A stretch of DNA of 64,000 nucleotides from Gammaproteobacteria bacterium (GTDB lineage Bacteria; Pseudomonadota; Gammaproteobacteria; DSM-16500), in the NCBI GenBank assembly GCA_013287025.1, contig JABDEN010000001.1, positions 1 through 64,000 of the forward strand, read 5' to 3'. A program made the translations under genes and the position numbers. This document shows positions 38,073-46,387 of the stretch, in pieces (positions within the stretch are counted from its first letter, which is position 1; every line of letters starts with the position of its first letter). The notes below the pieces were generated by a model, which saw nothing but the letters and a program-made list of their open reading frames with translations, had not been told where the DNA came from and did not search any database.

Positions 38073-39338
38073 TCAAATCTCAAACGTTTTTTCGAGCTTT
38101 TTTTCAACCGCAACGTTTTTTAATTTCACATATTGTGGCAAGCCATTTTTGTAAGGCGGATAATCTTCTCCTTCAATCAATGGTTGCAAATATTCGCGAC
38201 ATTTTTCCGTAATACCAAAACCATCTTCAGTAATATAGTCGCGTGGTAATTCTACTTCGACGTTAGCGACTTTTTCTAATGGGGCTTCACCGATAGTCCA
38301 ACGATAAGGTTGGTTCGATTCGCGAACGATGATGGGCATAATTGCATTTTTACCAGATAAGGCGAGCTCTACCGCCGCACGGCCTAAGGCATACGATTGG
38401 TCGACATCGGTTTTTGATGCAATATGTCTCGCGGCGCGTTGTAAATAATCGGCAAGCGCCCAGTGATATTTGAGTTTGAGTTTATCCTTGATGAGGCTTG
38501 CAATCATCGGCGCGACACCACCTAATTGTTTATGACCAAAAGCATCCACTAAACCGGATTCTGATACGAAACTGCCGTCTTGATTACGTAATCCTTCGGA
38601 TACCACAATGGAGCAGGAGCCATATTTTTTCACGCATTGATCGACGCGCGCTAAGAAAGCGTCGGGATCAAAAGTAATTTCTGGAAATAAAATGATATGT
38701 GGCGCATCACCTTCGGTTTCGCGCGCAAGACCACTTGCGGCTGCAATCCATCCAGAATGTCGGCCCATGACTTCTAAAATAAATACTTTAGTCGACGTCA
38801 TGCACATCGAGGCGACATCAAGGCTTGCTTCGCGGATGGAAACCGCCACGTATTTTGCAACCGATCCAAATCCTGGCGAATTGTCAGTGAAGGGTAGGTC
38901 GTTATCAACGGTTTTCGGGATACCGATGCTGGTAATTGGGTAACCTAGCGATTGGCTAATTTGCGAAATTTTATAAGCAGTGTCTTGTGAATCTCCGCCA
39001 CCATTATAGAAAAAATAGCGAATATTATGCGCAGAAAAGACTTCGATTAAGCGTTCGTACTGCGCGCGATGTTTGTCGATGGCGCCTAGTTTATGCCGGC
39101 AGGAACCGAAAGCCCCGGAGGGGGTGTGCCGTAAAGCCGCTATGCTTTCTCTGCTTTCAAAACTCGTATCAATTAAATCTTCCGTGAGCGCGCCAATAAT
39201 GCCATTCCGTGCGGCAAATAATTTGCCAATTTGTTGGGTATTTTCGCGAGCAGCTTCAATGACACCACAAGCGGTCGCATTAATAACTGCGGTAACCCCG
39301 CCTGACTGTGCATAAAGTGCATTGTATTGGGTCATGCA
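38073..39338 (-). CDS. pfp: Pyrophosphate-dependent phosphofructokinase
   Basis: About 421 residues phosphorylating fructose 6-phosphate. The phosphoryl-donor residues are of the PPi type: GGGDS at about residues 112-116 has Asp where ATP enzymes have Gly (GGDGS), and PKTVDND at 140-146 has Lys where E. coli PfkA has Gly (PGTIDND). MGRHSGWIAAASG is the substrate-binding segment. The start at 39338 has GGAG five bases upstream. Such enzymes work reversibly and fit bacteria lacking an ATP-dependent PFK. Confidence 0.9.
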   Translation of the reverse strand, partial: CMTQYNALYAQSGGVTAVINATACGVIEAARENTQQIGKLFAARNGIIGALTEDLIDTSFESRESIAALRHTPSGAFGSCRHKLGAIDKHRAQYERLIEVFSAHNIRYFFYNGGGDSQDTAYKISQISQSLGYPITSIGIPKTVDNDLPFTDNSPGFGSVAKYVAVSIREASLDVASMCMTSTKVFILEVMGRHSGWIAAASGLARETEGDAPHIILFPEITFDPDAFLARVDQCVKKYGSCSIVVSEGLRNQDGSFVSESGLVDAFGHKQLGGVAPMIASLIKDKLKLKYHWALADYLQRAARHIASKTDVDQSYALGRAAVELALSGKNAIMPIIVRESNQPYRWTIGEAPLEKVANVEVELPRDYITEDGFGITEKCREYLQPLIEGEDYPPYKNGLPQYVKLKNVAVEKKLEKTFEI

Positions 39339-39417
39339 AACTCCGGATGTAAAAAGAAATGAAATGCCGCTGATCTTAGCGGATGGAGGGGGAAAGCGCA
39401 ATGTTAAAGCGAGTGTT

Positions 39418-39550
39418 TGTCATGCCAAGAATTCGTCGTCCCGCGATTTATTCGCGGGATCCAGAAAGTACTACGATGTTGCTCTGGATCCCGCGGACGA
39501 GCCGCGGGACGACGGGTTATAAGGTGGCATAAAAGCATGCTGGCATGACA
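39418..39550. repeat. Composite palindromic repeat abutting the insertion sequence
   Basis: The outer ends are TGTCATGCCA (39418-39427) and its complement TGGCATGACA (39541-39550). An inner element at 39434-39514 has arms CGTCGTCCCGCG and CCGCGGGACGACG. The inner family also occurs at 24385-24465 and 54992-55071; the outer family at 20650-20741. The right end lies 4 bases from the insertion sequence's left inverted repeat. Confidence 0.88.
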
Positions 39551-39566
39551 CCCCTTAGGAGGCTCC

Positions 39567-40016
39567 GTGTCAACAAGTAATACAAACTTTTCGCTTTTAT
39601 AAATATAAAAACGTTTTTTACTACTACTTTTTCTTTCTGTCAGTGTGTTATTTAATTCGCGCCTAAGTTTTCTTTACATTATTGGTTACAACTTTCAAAA
39701 ATGAAGTCGCACCAGACACCCCTCAGGATTAAGGCCATACGACAGGCTCAAAGAGCATGTTTTCGTAAACCCTTGGCAACCTTGTTGCCCCAGAAAACTA
39801 TCAGTGCCATGCCGTTTCCAATGTAACGTACGTATTGTTACGTACAATAAAAAGGGCTCATCTAAAAAGATGTCCAGTCATATGTAGGCTAACGGCATAG
39901 GCGAATCCATTTTAACACAACACTCTTACAGAATAAAAAGCGGGTTGAAAATCAGGCCATTCAGATTAGTGAGTTTATCAGTCATACCACTGGTTACTAA
40001 TCTCCAACCCAAACCA
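39567..40016 (-). ncRNA. Candidate guide (bridge/seek) RNA region of the IS1111-type element
   Basis: This non-coding end lies downstream of the transposase. In IS1111-type elements the target-selecting RNA is known to be encoded on that side. Stem-loops are visible: GTACGTA/TACGTAC around TTGT at 39828-39845, and CATCT/AGATG around AAAA at 39859-39872. No open reading frame of note occurs. The exact ends of any RNA cannot be read from sequence alone, so coordinates mark the region, not the transcript. Confidence 0.4.
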
Positions 40017-41033
40017 TTAACCAAATGCTTTTTTCATTTCGAATTCAACTCCATCTCGTAATATAAAATAACATGCCTTAGATAATTTATTTGCAATTGT
40101 TTTTAACGCTACAACTCGCTTTGTTTTACTCAATTTGCGTTGATAATACCGTTTAATTGGTTCGTGATATCTAATTGCAAAATTAGCTGCTTCGATATAT
40201 GCCCACCCCAAATAGGCGTTACCATTCTTTCGATTATTTTCGCCCTTTTTCTTCGCATTACTGATGCGTTTACTTTCTACGCAGCGACAATAAGAGCTAT
40301 AATTGCCCGCATTTTCAAAACGTTTTATTTCCCCTGTTTCGAGCAAAATCGTCATTGCTAAAATAGGTCCCACTCCAGGAAGCGTTTTTACTAATTTGAA
40401 AAGAACATCATTCTTGATTTCTTGTAAGATGTTTTTTTCTAAATGATTAACTTGATCCATGATGCAACGTAATATTTTTAGTTGACTCTGTACCGCTAAT
40501 CGTACTTGTGGGTTTTGCACATATCTTAATATTTTCTCATCATCTTCTCGTTTTATTTTATCTCCGCTGAGGGGGATATTTTCATAGCGAGTGATTATTC
40601 CTTGAATTCCTAATATACTCATCGTTTGCTGACGTACTAAAAACATTCGTCTCCGCAATAACTCTCTTATACCCCTCTTTTCCTTGGGATAAATATGTCC
40701 CGTTTCTAGCAGCCCTAAACGAAGTAATCTTGCTAGCCATATTGCATCAGATTTATCATCTGTATATTTTAATCCAGCGTATTGCTTGATTGCCGTTGTA
40801 TTAGCTAAATGCACTTTATAACCTGCTGCTTGTAAACCATCCACTAACCAATACCAGTTGTATGTTGATTCAACAACAATCCCCTCAATGATGTTTTTAT
40901 AAGAAGACAATGTTTCCAAAATGCCTAACAAATCATTAGGCAACCGTTTTTGGTAGACAATTTTATCTTCTTCGTCTAATAAAACTACATAGCTATTATT
41001 TGAATGTAGGTCAATTCCACAATACAATTTCAT
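40017..41033 (-). CDS. IS110/IS1111-family DEDD transposase
   Basis: A 338-residue transposase. The N-terminal DEDD RuvC-like domain shows Asp8 (CGIDLHSN), Glu55 (VVESTYN), and Asp93/Asp96 (TDDKSDA). The C-terminal Transposase_20 domain has LPGVGPILAMTILLETGEI and a Ser-containing segment near residue 254 (CVESKRISNAKKKG), where the catalytic Ser of the family lies. AAGGAG precedes the ATG. The frame is intact, so the element may be active. Related to the IS1111 transposase abundant in Coxiella. Confidence 0.93.
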   Translation of the reverse strand: MKLYCGIDLHSNNSYVVLLDEEDKIVYQKRLPNDLLGILETLSSYKNIIEGIVVESTYNWYWLVDGLQAAGYKVHLANTTAIKQYAGLKYTDDKSDAIWLARLLRLGLLETGHIYPKEKRGIRELLRRRMFLVRQQTMSILGIQGIITRYENIPLSGDKIKREDDEKILRYVQNPQVRLAVQSQLKILRCIMDQVNHLEKNILQEIKNDVLFKLVKTLPGVGPILAMTILLETGEIKRFENAGNYSSYCRCVESKRISNAKKKGENNRKNGNAYLGWAYIEAANFAIRYHEPIKRYYQRKLSKTKRVVALKTIANKLSKACYFILRDGVEFEMKKAFG

Positions 41034-41140
41034 TTGAGGCTCCTTTTTGTGGGTATCACACAGTAATTTTACCGTGCCACAAGGAGCCTCCTAATGATTA
41101 TCAAAGTTAATACACGGATTTAAACCGTGCATACACGGCG

Positions 41141-43147
41141 CTAGCGGGTCTTCTTGCGCACCGAAGCTGTAACTCTATTGTCCTGCGACGGATTAATCTC
41201 CGGCTTTTTGGCAAATAACGAAAAATAACTTTCGAAATCAGACTTAACAGAACCTTCCCGCATGATATTAAATTGCTCAATTTCCTTTATTTCTGAGACC
41301 GCCGTCAATTGCCCCTTCTTTAAGGAGTTATTAAATTTTCTGTTGATATCAAAACAAATATGTTTAACCCGCGTGATATTTTCGACAGATAACTTAGCTT
41401 CTTTAGTTTCCTGAAGTACGAGAGAATCTTTATTCTTGGGATGTTGGACAAGTATTTGAAAATCATTTTCTTTACTATCTAAAAGAAGGCGTCCTTTCTT
41501 TACTAATAATTGCAGCCCATCATTTTCTTCGATTTTATGAGGGCCAATCACGGCTGTTGCAATGATTTTCGTGAATGGCTTTATGAGCCAACCTAAAGTG
41601 ACAAGGCTCAATGCTCCTCTGATGAAACTAAGCGTACCATCACCAATGAATTTAGGCTGAAGTGCTATTATCCCGCCGAAAAATTTAACTACACCAATAC
41701 CCATCAGCGCAAGATCGGCAAGTGGCTGTCGAAGATCTCTTTTAAATTGAAAACTAAAAGCTTTATAAGGGGTAAAATAATCCGTGAAAATTTTTATTGT
41801 TTTTTTGACAGAATATTCGTAAGGAATAAAGTCCAACGTCCATAAACTTATTTCAGGATTGTATGGACGATGTGGGTAAGGATCCCAGTTAATCTTCTTA
41901 CCTGCGGCAGCAGTGGCTTGGCGATTGAGGTAGTCCGCAATGAGGTATTTGGGATCATTATCATGCTCTACTCTCGAAGATAATTTGGTAAATCGCAAAG
42001 TGCGCATGAGATTCCATGCAGCATTAATACGCCACGTGCTGTAACTCTCGACTTCTTTGACTTTTCTCGGAGCAAAGCTATTTAAAAACCATTGTTGATA
42101 CTTTAATAACGCATTGTTAAAAGCTTCTTTATTATCCTTTAAACCGCTTTCTAAACTAGGGCCAGTCAAAGTAAATAAGGTAGCGAGCGATTCAAACCCT
42201 GCATTTAACCCTTTAAAATAAGATAATCCAAGGGCTGCGTCACCTACCAATAAGGCAGGAGCTCCAGTACTAGTTTTATGAACAAGTTTTTTCGCATGCG
42301 TTGCAGGTGCTTCATTCACACTTATTTTAATATCACTTAATTGGACGCTTTTTTGTTGTAACGTTTTCACTAAATATCGACCGACAAACTCGCTTAAACG
42401 TTTGGGTAATTTCGGTATGTTTTTATGGTCGAATTTTAAGGGTTTTTTTGATGTATATTGTTCAAGAAGTTTATATTCTTCCTTGGAGATCATCATCTGC
42501 ATCGTGACGGGCGTTACTTTATTTTCCGTTTTCCCCACATATTCATTGGCAATCATGCCGTCTCGTGCCATTTGCTGAAAAAATGCCATTGATTTTAAAG
42601 GTTGTGGTTTTTCCTCATTTACGATGTCATATCGAAGTTGAAGTACGAAATCAAATTCATGTTTTATTTGATTATCTTCGGGGAATAAATTTTCGCTGAC
42701 CGCACTATGGGTCCCATCGGCGCCGACGATCAAGGAATGTTCTTTGCTTTCACTTAAATGTTCTAGATCCTGTTTCGACACTTTATGCTGAATAATTTCA
42801 ACGTCTTTTTGTTTCGCGACCTTTTTTAACGCTTCTTCTAATTTATTGGTACGAATACGAGGATTTTTTTTAAGATCCGCCAAAAGATCAGATAAAATCT
42901 TGATATGTTCTGTTCCTGTCGCTTTCATGAACATTTCTAAATGAGTGGGATCCATGATGAGGTTATGTTTACGTTGATATTCCTCATATCTTTCTGCCAT
43001 CACAATACTTAAGTGAGGGTCTAGACTTTTTAAACCAATGGCAGTCGCAAGCCCAATAGGTCCTGCGCCTACAAAAATGACATCGGTGTTTTCTGGTAAT
43101 TTTGCTTCTAAAGATTCGTGCTTCCGCTCGTCGTGAGTACTTATCAT
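41141..43147 (-). CDS. FAD-dependent monooxygenase-like protein with long C-terminal extension
   Basis: A 668-residue protein. The first 400 residues are a PHBH-type flavoprotein: FVGAGPIGLATAIGL (FAD binding), LIVGADGTHSAV, and ALLVGDAALGLSYFKGLNAG (second FAD motif). The remaining 260 residues are not part of the usual fold, and include a hydrophobic region (LADLALMGIGVVKFFGGIIA; TLGWLIKPFTKIIATAVIG) and a basic C-terminus. Bacterial relatives with such extensions include translocated enzymes, so effector function is possible but unproven. Gene isolated between the IS and uspA. Confidence 0.72.
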   Translation of the reverse strand: MISTHDERKHESLEAKLPENTDVIFVGAGPIGLATAIGLKSLDPHLSIVMAERYEEYQRKHNLIMDPTHLEMFMKATGTEHIKILSDLLADLKKNPRIRTNKLEEALKKVAKQKDVEIIQHKVSKQDLEHLSESKEHSLIVGADGTHSAVSENLFPEDNQIKHEFDFVLQLRYDIVNEEKPQPLKSMAFFQQMARDGMIANEYVGKTENKVTPVTMQMMISKEEYKLLEQYTSKKPLKFDHKNIPKLPKRLSEFVGRYLVKTLQQKSVQLSDIKISVNEAPATHAKKLVHKTSTGAPALLVGDAALGLSYFKGLNAGFESLATLFTLTGPSLESGLKDNKEAFNNALLKYQQWFLNSFAPRKVKEVESYSTWRINAAWNLMRTLRFTKLSSRVEHDNDPKYLIADYLNRQATAAAGKKINWDPYPHRPYNPEISLWTLDFIPYEYSVKKTIKIFTDYFTPYKAFSFQFKRDLRQPLADLALMGIGVVKFFGGIIALQPKFIGDGTLSFIRGALSLVTLGWLIKPFTKIIATAVIGPHKIEENDGLQLLVKKGRLLLDSKENDFQILVQHPKNKDSLVLQETKEAKLSVENITRVKHICFDINRKFNNSLKKGQLTAVSEIKEIEQFNIMREGSVKSDFESYFSLFAKKPEINPSQDNRVTASVRKKTR

Positions 43148-43235
43148 AGTTATTATCCGGTGGGAGGAAAAAGTGGGCTAATCTTAGCGAGTTGGGTAAA
43201 GAAGTGCAAGGAGGGTGGTGAGGGATAAAAACTTT

Positions 43236-43350
43236 CTGTCATTCCCGCGAAGGCGGGAATCCATCAGTAAATTTATCAACAAATTAAGGAATACACTTTA
43301 GGGTTCTGTATAATTTTATGAATGGATTCCCGCCTTCGCGGGAATGACAG
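43236..43350. repeat. MITE-like element with 29-bp perfect terminal inverted repeats
   Basis: The left end begins CTGTCATTCCCGCGAAGG (43236 onward) and the right end (to 43350) is its exact complement over 29 bases, with a central AT-rich spacer of 57 bases. It lies in the gap between the FAD protein and uspA. A second, imperfect palindrome (GGGTGGACAAAGC...GCTAAGCCCACC) follows at about 43370-43400, near the uspA stop. Confidence 0.9.
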
Positions 43351-43404
43351 GAATTAAATAGAAGGTAGGGTGGACAAAGCTTAAGCTAAGCCCACCTTCG
43401 CTTA

Positions 43405-43839
43405 CTACTGCAACGCCACCGGCAAGTGATTAATGCTTTTAATCGGGGTGTTTCTTTCTCGTTGGAACAAAAAAGATTTGTGTAAATCAGGAATATTGGA
43501 GCTGCTGGCCAAAATAAAATTAACATTGAGCTTCGTTGCTAAGCGTAATACTTCACTACGTAATCTGCCAGTGATTAACCATTGATCTTTTTGAGCGATG
43601 TTCAATGATTCGCCAATGTGGGTCAAAGTATGTTTTGCTTCTTCATAATACTTTTCTGCTAAAAGTACCATGGAAGGAATATTAAAATAACAAGTCGGGA
43701 GTGATGGGATTACATGCACTAAACTAAATTTAAGTTGAATGCGGCGATCGGAAGCCTGAAGGATGGCTTGTTTAATTTCTGATACTTCTTCATTGGTTGC
43801 AGAATTGGTCACCAGTAGCACTTTTTTTTGATCACCCAT
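43405..43839 (-). CDS. Universal stress protein (UspA) family
   Basis: A 144-residue single Usp domain: KKVLLVTNSATNEEVSEI at the N-terminus, a hydrophobic FSLVHVIPSLP strand, and GRLRSEVLRLATKLNVNFILASSS. The ATP-binding G-x2-G-x9-G(S/T) motif is poorly conserved, so it may be of the non-ATP-binding type. GGGAG precedes the ATG. A 236-base gap to the response regulator gene upstream shows no other gene; its role there is not clear. Confidence 0.82.
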   Translation of the reverse strand: MGDQKKVLLVTNSATNEEVSEIKQAILQASDRRIQLKFSLVHVIPSLPTCYFNIPSMVLLAEKYYEEAKHTLTHIGESLNIAQKDQWLITGRLRSEVLRLATKLNVNFILASSSNIPDLHKSFLFQRERNTPIKSINHLPVALQ

Positions 43840-44075
43840 GGCTATTCTCCCTTACTGATCTCCGGACTTTTACGGAACGTTAAACGTAGTTTCCTAATAA
43901 CTTTCCAACGGGGACAATCATCATCTCAAAATTTATCGCGAGGGGAAATTAGCAAAAACCTATGGCGTAATGGTATGAGACCCTGATGAAATCTAGGGTT
44001 TGTACCTAAAAAAAGAGGAAAAAATAACAGGAATTAATTAAAAATTACTATATTGTTTAATATTTTTCTAAAAAA

Positions 44076-44711
44076 TTATTCCTGTATGATTGTCGATTCC
44101 TGAACGCTATTGGTCAATACCAATTTCACGAGTTCGGGGACTGATTTCACACTCATTTTTTTCATGACACTTGCACGATGTGCCTCAACCGTTTTTAACG
44201 AAATATTTAATTCGGATGAAATGACCTTGTTTTGCTTTCCAGCAACAATTCCTTGTAACACTTGAATTTCTCTTGGGGAAAGTAGGGCAAATTTGGCTTC
44301 CGCTTGGGCGTTTTCTTGCTGTTTTTCACGATTGGCTTTATCTTCGCGTAGTGCTTTATTAATACTTTCAATCAGAACTTGATCATTAAAAGGTTTGGTC
44401 AGAAAATCAATGGCGCCAGCTTTCATGACACGTACTGCTAGTGGCACATCGCCATGACCACTGATAAAAATAATTGGCAGCGTCGCGCCGATGGAATTTA
44501 ATTTCGCTTGTAATTCCGGTCCGCTCATTCCCGGCATGCGCACGTCCAATAAAAGACATCCATGCTGTTCATTCACATATTCGTCCAAAAAATCTTGCGC
44601 GCGCGTATACGCTTTGGCTTTTAATCCAACGGATTCAATAATCCATAATAAGGATTCGACCATCGCTTGGTCATCATCCACGATGTAGACAATGGGGTTT
44701 TCTGTTGACAT
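44076..44711 (-). CDS. FixJ-like response regulator with LuxR-type HTH
   Basis: About 211 residues. The receiver domain has VDDDQAM, the phosphorylation Asp in LLLDVRMPG and the Lys in DFLTKPFND. The C-terminal HTH carries LSPREIQVLQGIVAGKQNKV and SLKTVEAHRASVMKKM. FixJ-type regulators respond to a PAS kinase, here the gene just upstream. The ATG at 44711 has AAGGAG upstream. Targets unknown; redox or oxygen sensing is typical of the family but not demonstrated. Confidence 0.93.
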   Translation of the reverse strand: MSTENPIVYIVDDDQAMVESLLWIIESVGLKAKAYTRAQDFLDEYVNEQHGCLLLDVRMPGMSGPELQAKLNSIGATLPIIFISGHGDVPLAVRVMKAGAIDFLTKPFNDQVLIESINKALREDKANREKQQENAQAEAKFALLSPREIQVLQGIVAGKQNKVISSELNISLKTVEAHRASVMKKMSVKSVPELVKLVLTNSVQESTIIQE

Positions 44712-44725
44712 CACAATCTCCTTTT

Positions 44726-46297
44726 TTAATTGACAGGTAAAATAAATCGAATCCAACTATGATGATTCGTGTTGGGATTAATGAGAAATTGGCCGCCATG
44801 TGCTTCAATAATCGATCGGCAAATCGCGAGTCCCATTCCACGGCCATGCGCTTTGGTTGTGAAAAATGGCTCAAAAACTTTTTCCGTCATATCTTTCGGG
44901 AACCCCGGCCCGGAATCTTGGACGGTAATTTGAATGGTATTGATATCTGCCGATTTTGTTTGAATATGAATGCGACGTTTGGACTGCGTAGTATCTTGCA
45001 TGGCATCAATGGCGTTTTGAATTAAATTTAATAATACCTGCTGAATTTGAATTTTATCCGCAAAAATCATTTGCAAATCTTTCGCAAAATCAAAATCAAT
45101 TTTCGTTTTCGATGCATTTAAATCCGTTCGACTTAAAGATACGGTTTCGCGAATAATACTGTTCATTTTGCAGGGTGTTTTAAATAATTTTCCCTTACAA
45201 AAAAAGTTTTTTAAACGATGAATAACTTCGCCCGCGCGCTCAGCTTGCGTGACCGCTTTTTTCATAATCTCGATCACTTGATTGGTATCGTGCTGGTTGT
45301 TTTGCAAATATCGGACGCATCCTTGCGTGTAATTCACGACGGCCGCGAGGGGTTGACTAATTTCATGTGCCATCCCCGATGCCATTTCTTCCATGCTACT
45401 TAAACGAGAAACATGCGCCAATTGTTGGCCGCGTAAACGGGCTTTTTTGTCTAACACACGATCGGTGACATCGCGTGTCGCGGATTGAATTTCTCGAATC
45501 AAACGATTTTTTTCATCATAAATATGACGAATATTGCTTTCAAACCATCGATAATCTCCTTCTTTTCGACGCATGCGATACATCAATGTGTGATGCTTTG
45601 AATTTTCTTTGCGACGATTAAAGGCTTTTTTTAATTTTCCGACATCTTCATAATGAATGAATTTATAAGAATTGTAATTTAACAATTCTTCGGGGGTGTA
45701 TCCCAATTGCGTTTTGCAAGAAGGTGAAATATAAAGATAAGTACCATCCGGTGCATGTCTCGAAATAACATCCGTCGCATTTTCGGCGAGTAAATGAAAA
45801 CGCAATTCACTTTCCCTTAATTTTGTTTGTAGCAATTCATTTTCATGAATATTTTTAATCAAAAAACCCGCCATGTGATAATAAAGTTCAATTTGATTTT
45901 GTAATTGCAGCAGGAGAGCCTCTCCTTTTTCATGGAGTTCGGTTTCTATATTTTTATATTGCGTAATAACATGATGTGTTACCAATGCCGCCGCTTTATT
46001 GGGTATGTTTCCATGGAGTAGTGTAATGAAGGTTTTACATAATCCTTTTATGCCATTTTTTCGGATGTAACGGGTTTCGGCGGACCATTTTTTTTCGTCT
46101 GGCAAAATTTCTTGAATAATTTTGGGGAAAGGATGATGTTGTTGATAAATTAAATTGAGAGATTTTCCAATGGCTTCTTTTTTATGATAACCAAAAGTTG
46201 CGATCGCGCCTTGATTCCAGTCGATAATACGCCCGGTACGATCTAATAAAACCGCACTTTCTGTAATGGCTTCAAATAAAGATTGAGCATATTCCAT
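44726..46297 (-). CDS. PAS-domain sensor histidine kinase, FixL-like
   Basis: About 523 residues: one PAS domain near the N-terminus (FEAITESAVLLDRTGRIIDW), a second with a PAC motif (RYIRK...; MRRKEGDYRWFESNI), then HisKA with the phospho-His in GMAHEISQPLAAVVNY, and an HATPase with DSGPGFPKDM and GRGMGLAICRSI. No transmembrane helix, so it is cytoplasmic. No heme-binding His is obvious, so the ligand is unknown. Translation may begin at ATG 46297 (AAGG six bases upstream); the frame extends to a GTG at 46357. It ends 14 bases before the response regulator. Confidence 0.88.
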   Translation of the reverse strand: MEYAQSLFEAITESAVLLDRTGRIIDWNQGAIATFGYHKKEAIGKSLNLIYQQHHPFPKIIQEILPDEKKWSAETRYIRKNGIKGLCKTFITLLHGNIPNKAAALVTHHVITQYKNIETELHEKGEALLLQLQNQIELYYHMAGFLIKNIHENELLQTKLRESELRFHLLAENATDVISRHAPDGTYLYISPSCKTQLGYTPEELLNYNSYKFIHYEDVGKLKKAFNRRKENSKHHTLMYRMRRKEGDYRWFESNIRHIYDEKNRLIREIQSATRDVTDRVLDKKARLRGQQLAHVSRLSSMEEMASGMAHEISQPLAAVVNYTQGCVRYLQNNQHDTNQVIEIMKKAVTQAERAGEVIHRLKNFFCKGKLFKTPCKMNSIIRETVSLSRTDLNASKTKIDFDFAKDLQMIFADKIQIQQVLLNLIQNAIDAMQDTTQSKRRIHIQTKSADINTIQITVQDSGPGFPKDMTEKVFEPFFTTKAHGRGMGLAICRSIIEAHGGQFLINPNTNHHSWIRFILPVN

Positions 46298-46387
46298 AAG
46301 CATCCTTGCATCTTGCGACTTTTTCTTGGAAAATTCTCGTGACAAACATCTTATCACAGAAATTGTGAGAAATCAGGAGGCCACGCA

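Larger units (their letters stand above)
39555..41094 (-). mobile_element. Complete IS110-family insertion sequence, IS1111 type
   Basis: Bounded by the 12-bp inverted repeats TTAGGAGGCTCC (39555-39566) and GGAGCCTCCTAA (41083-41094), about 1540 bp. It encodes one DEDD transposase (40017-41033, minus) and carries a long non-coding region of about 450 bp on the transposase's downstream side and only about 60 bp upstream. Subterminal inverted repeats plus a long downstream non-coding end are features of the IS1111 subgroup. No flanking target duplication is seen, as expected for the family. Confidence 0.88.

Noticed and set aside
43840..44075. Hidden gene or RNA in the uspA-response regulator gap
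   Set aside because: Only a weak 5-bp stem near 43983-43999 and AT-rich sequence are seen; no frame or known RNA motif.
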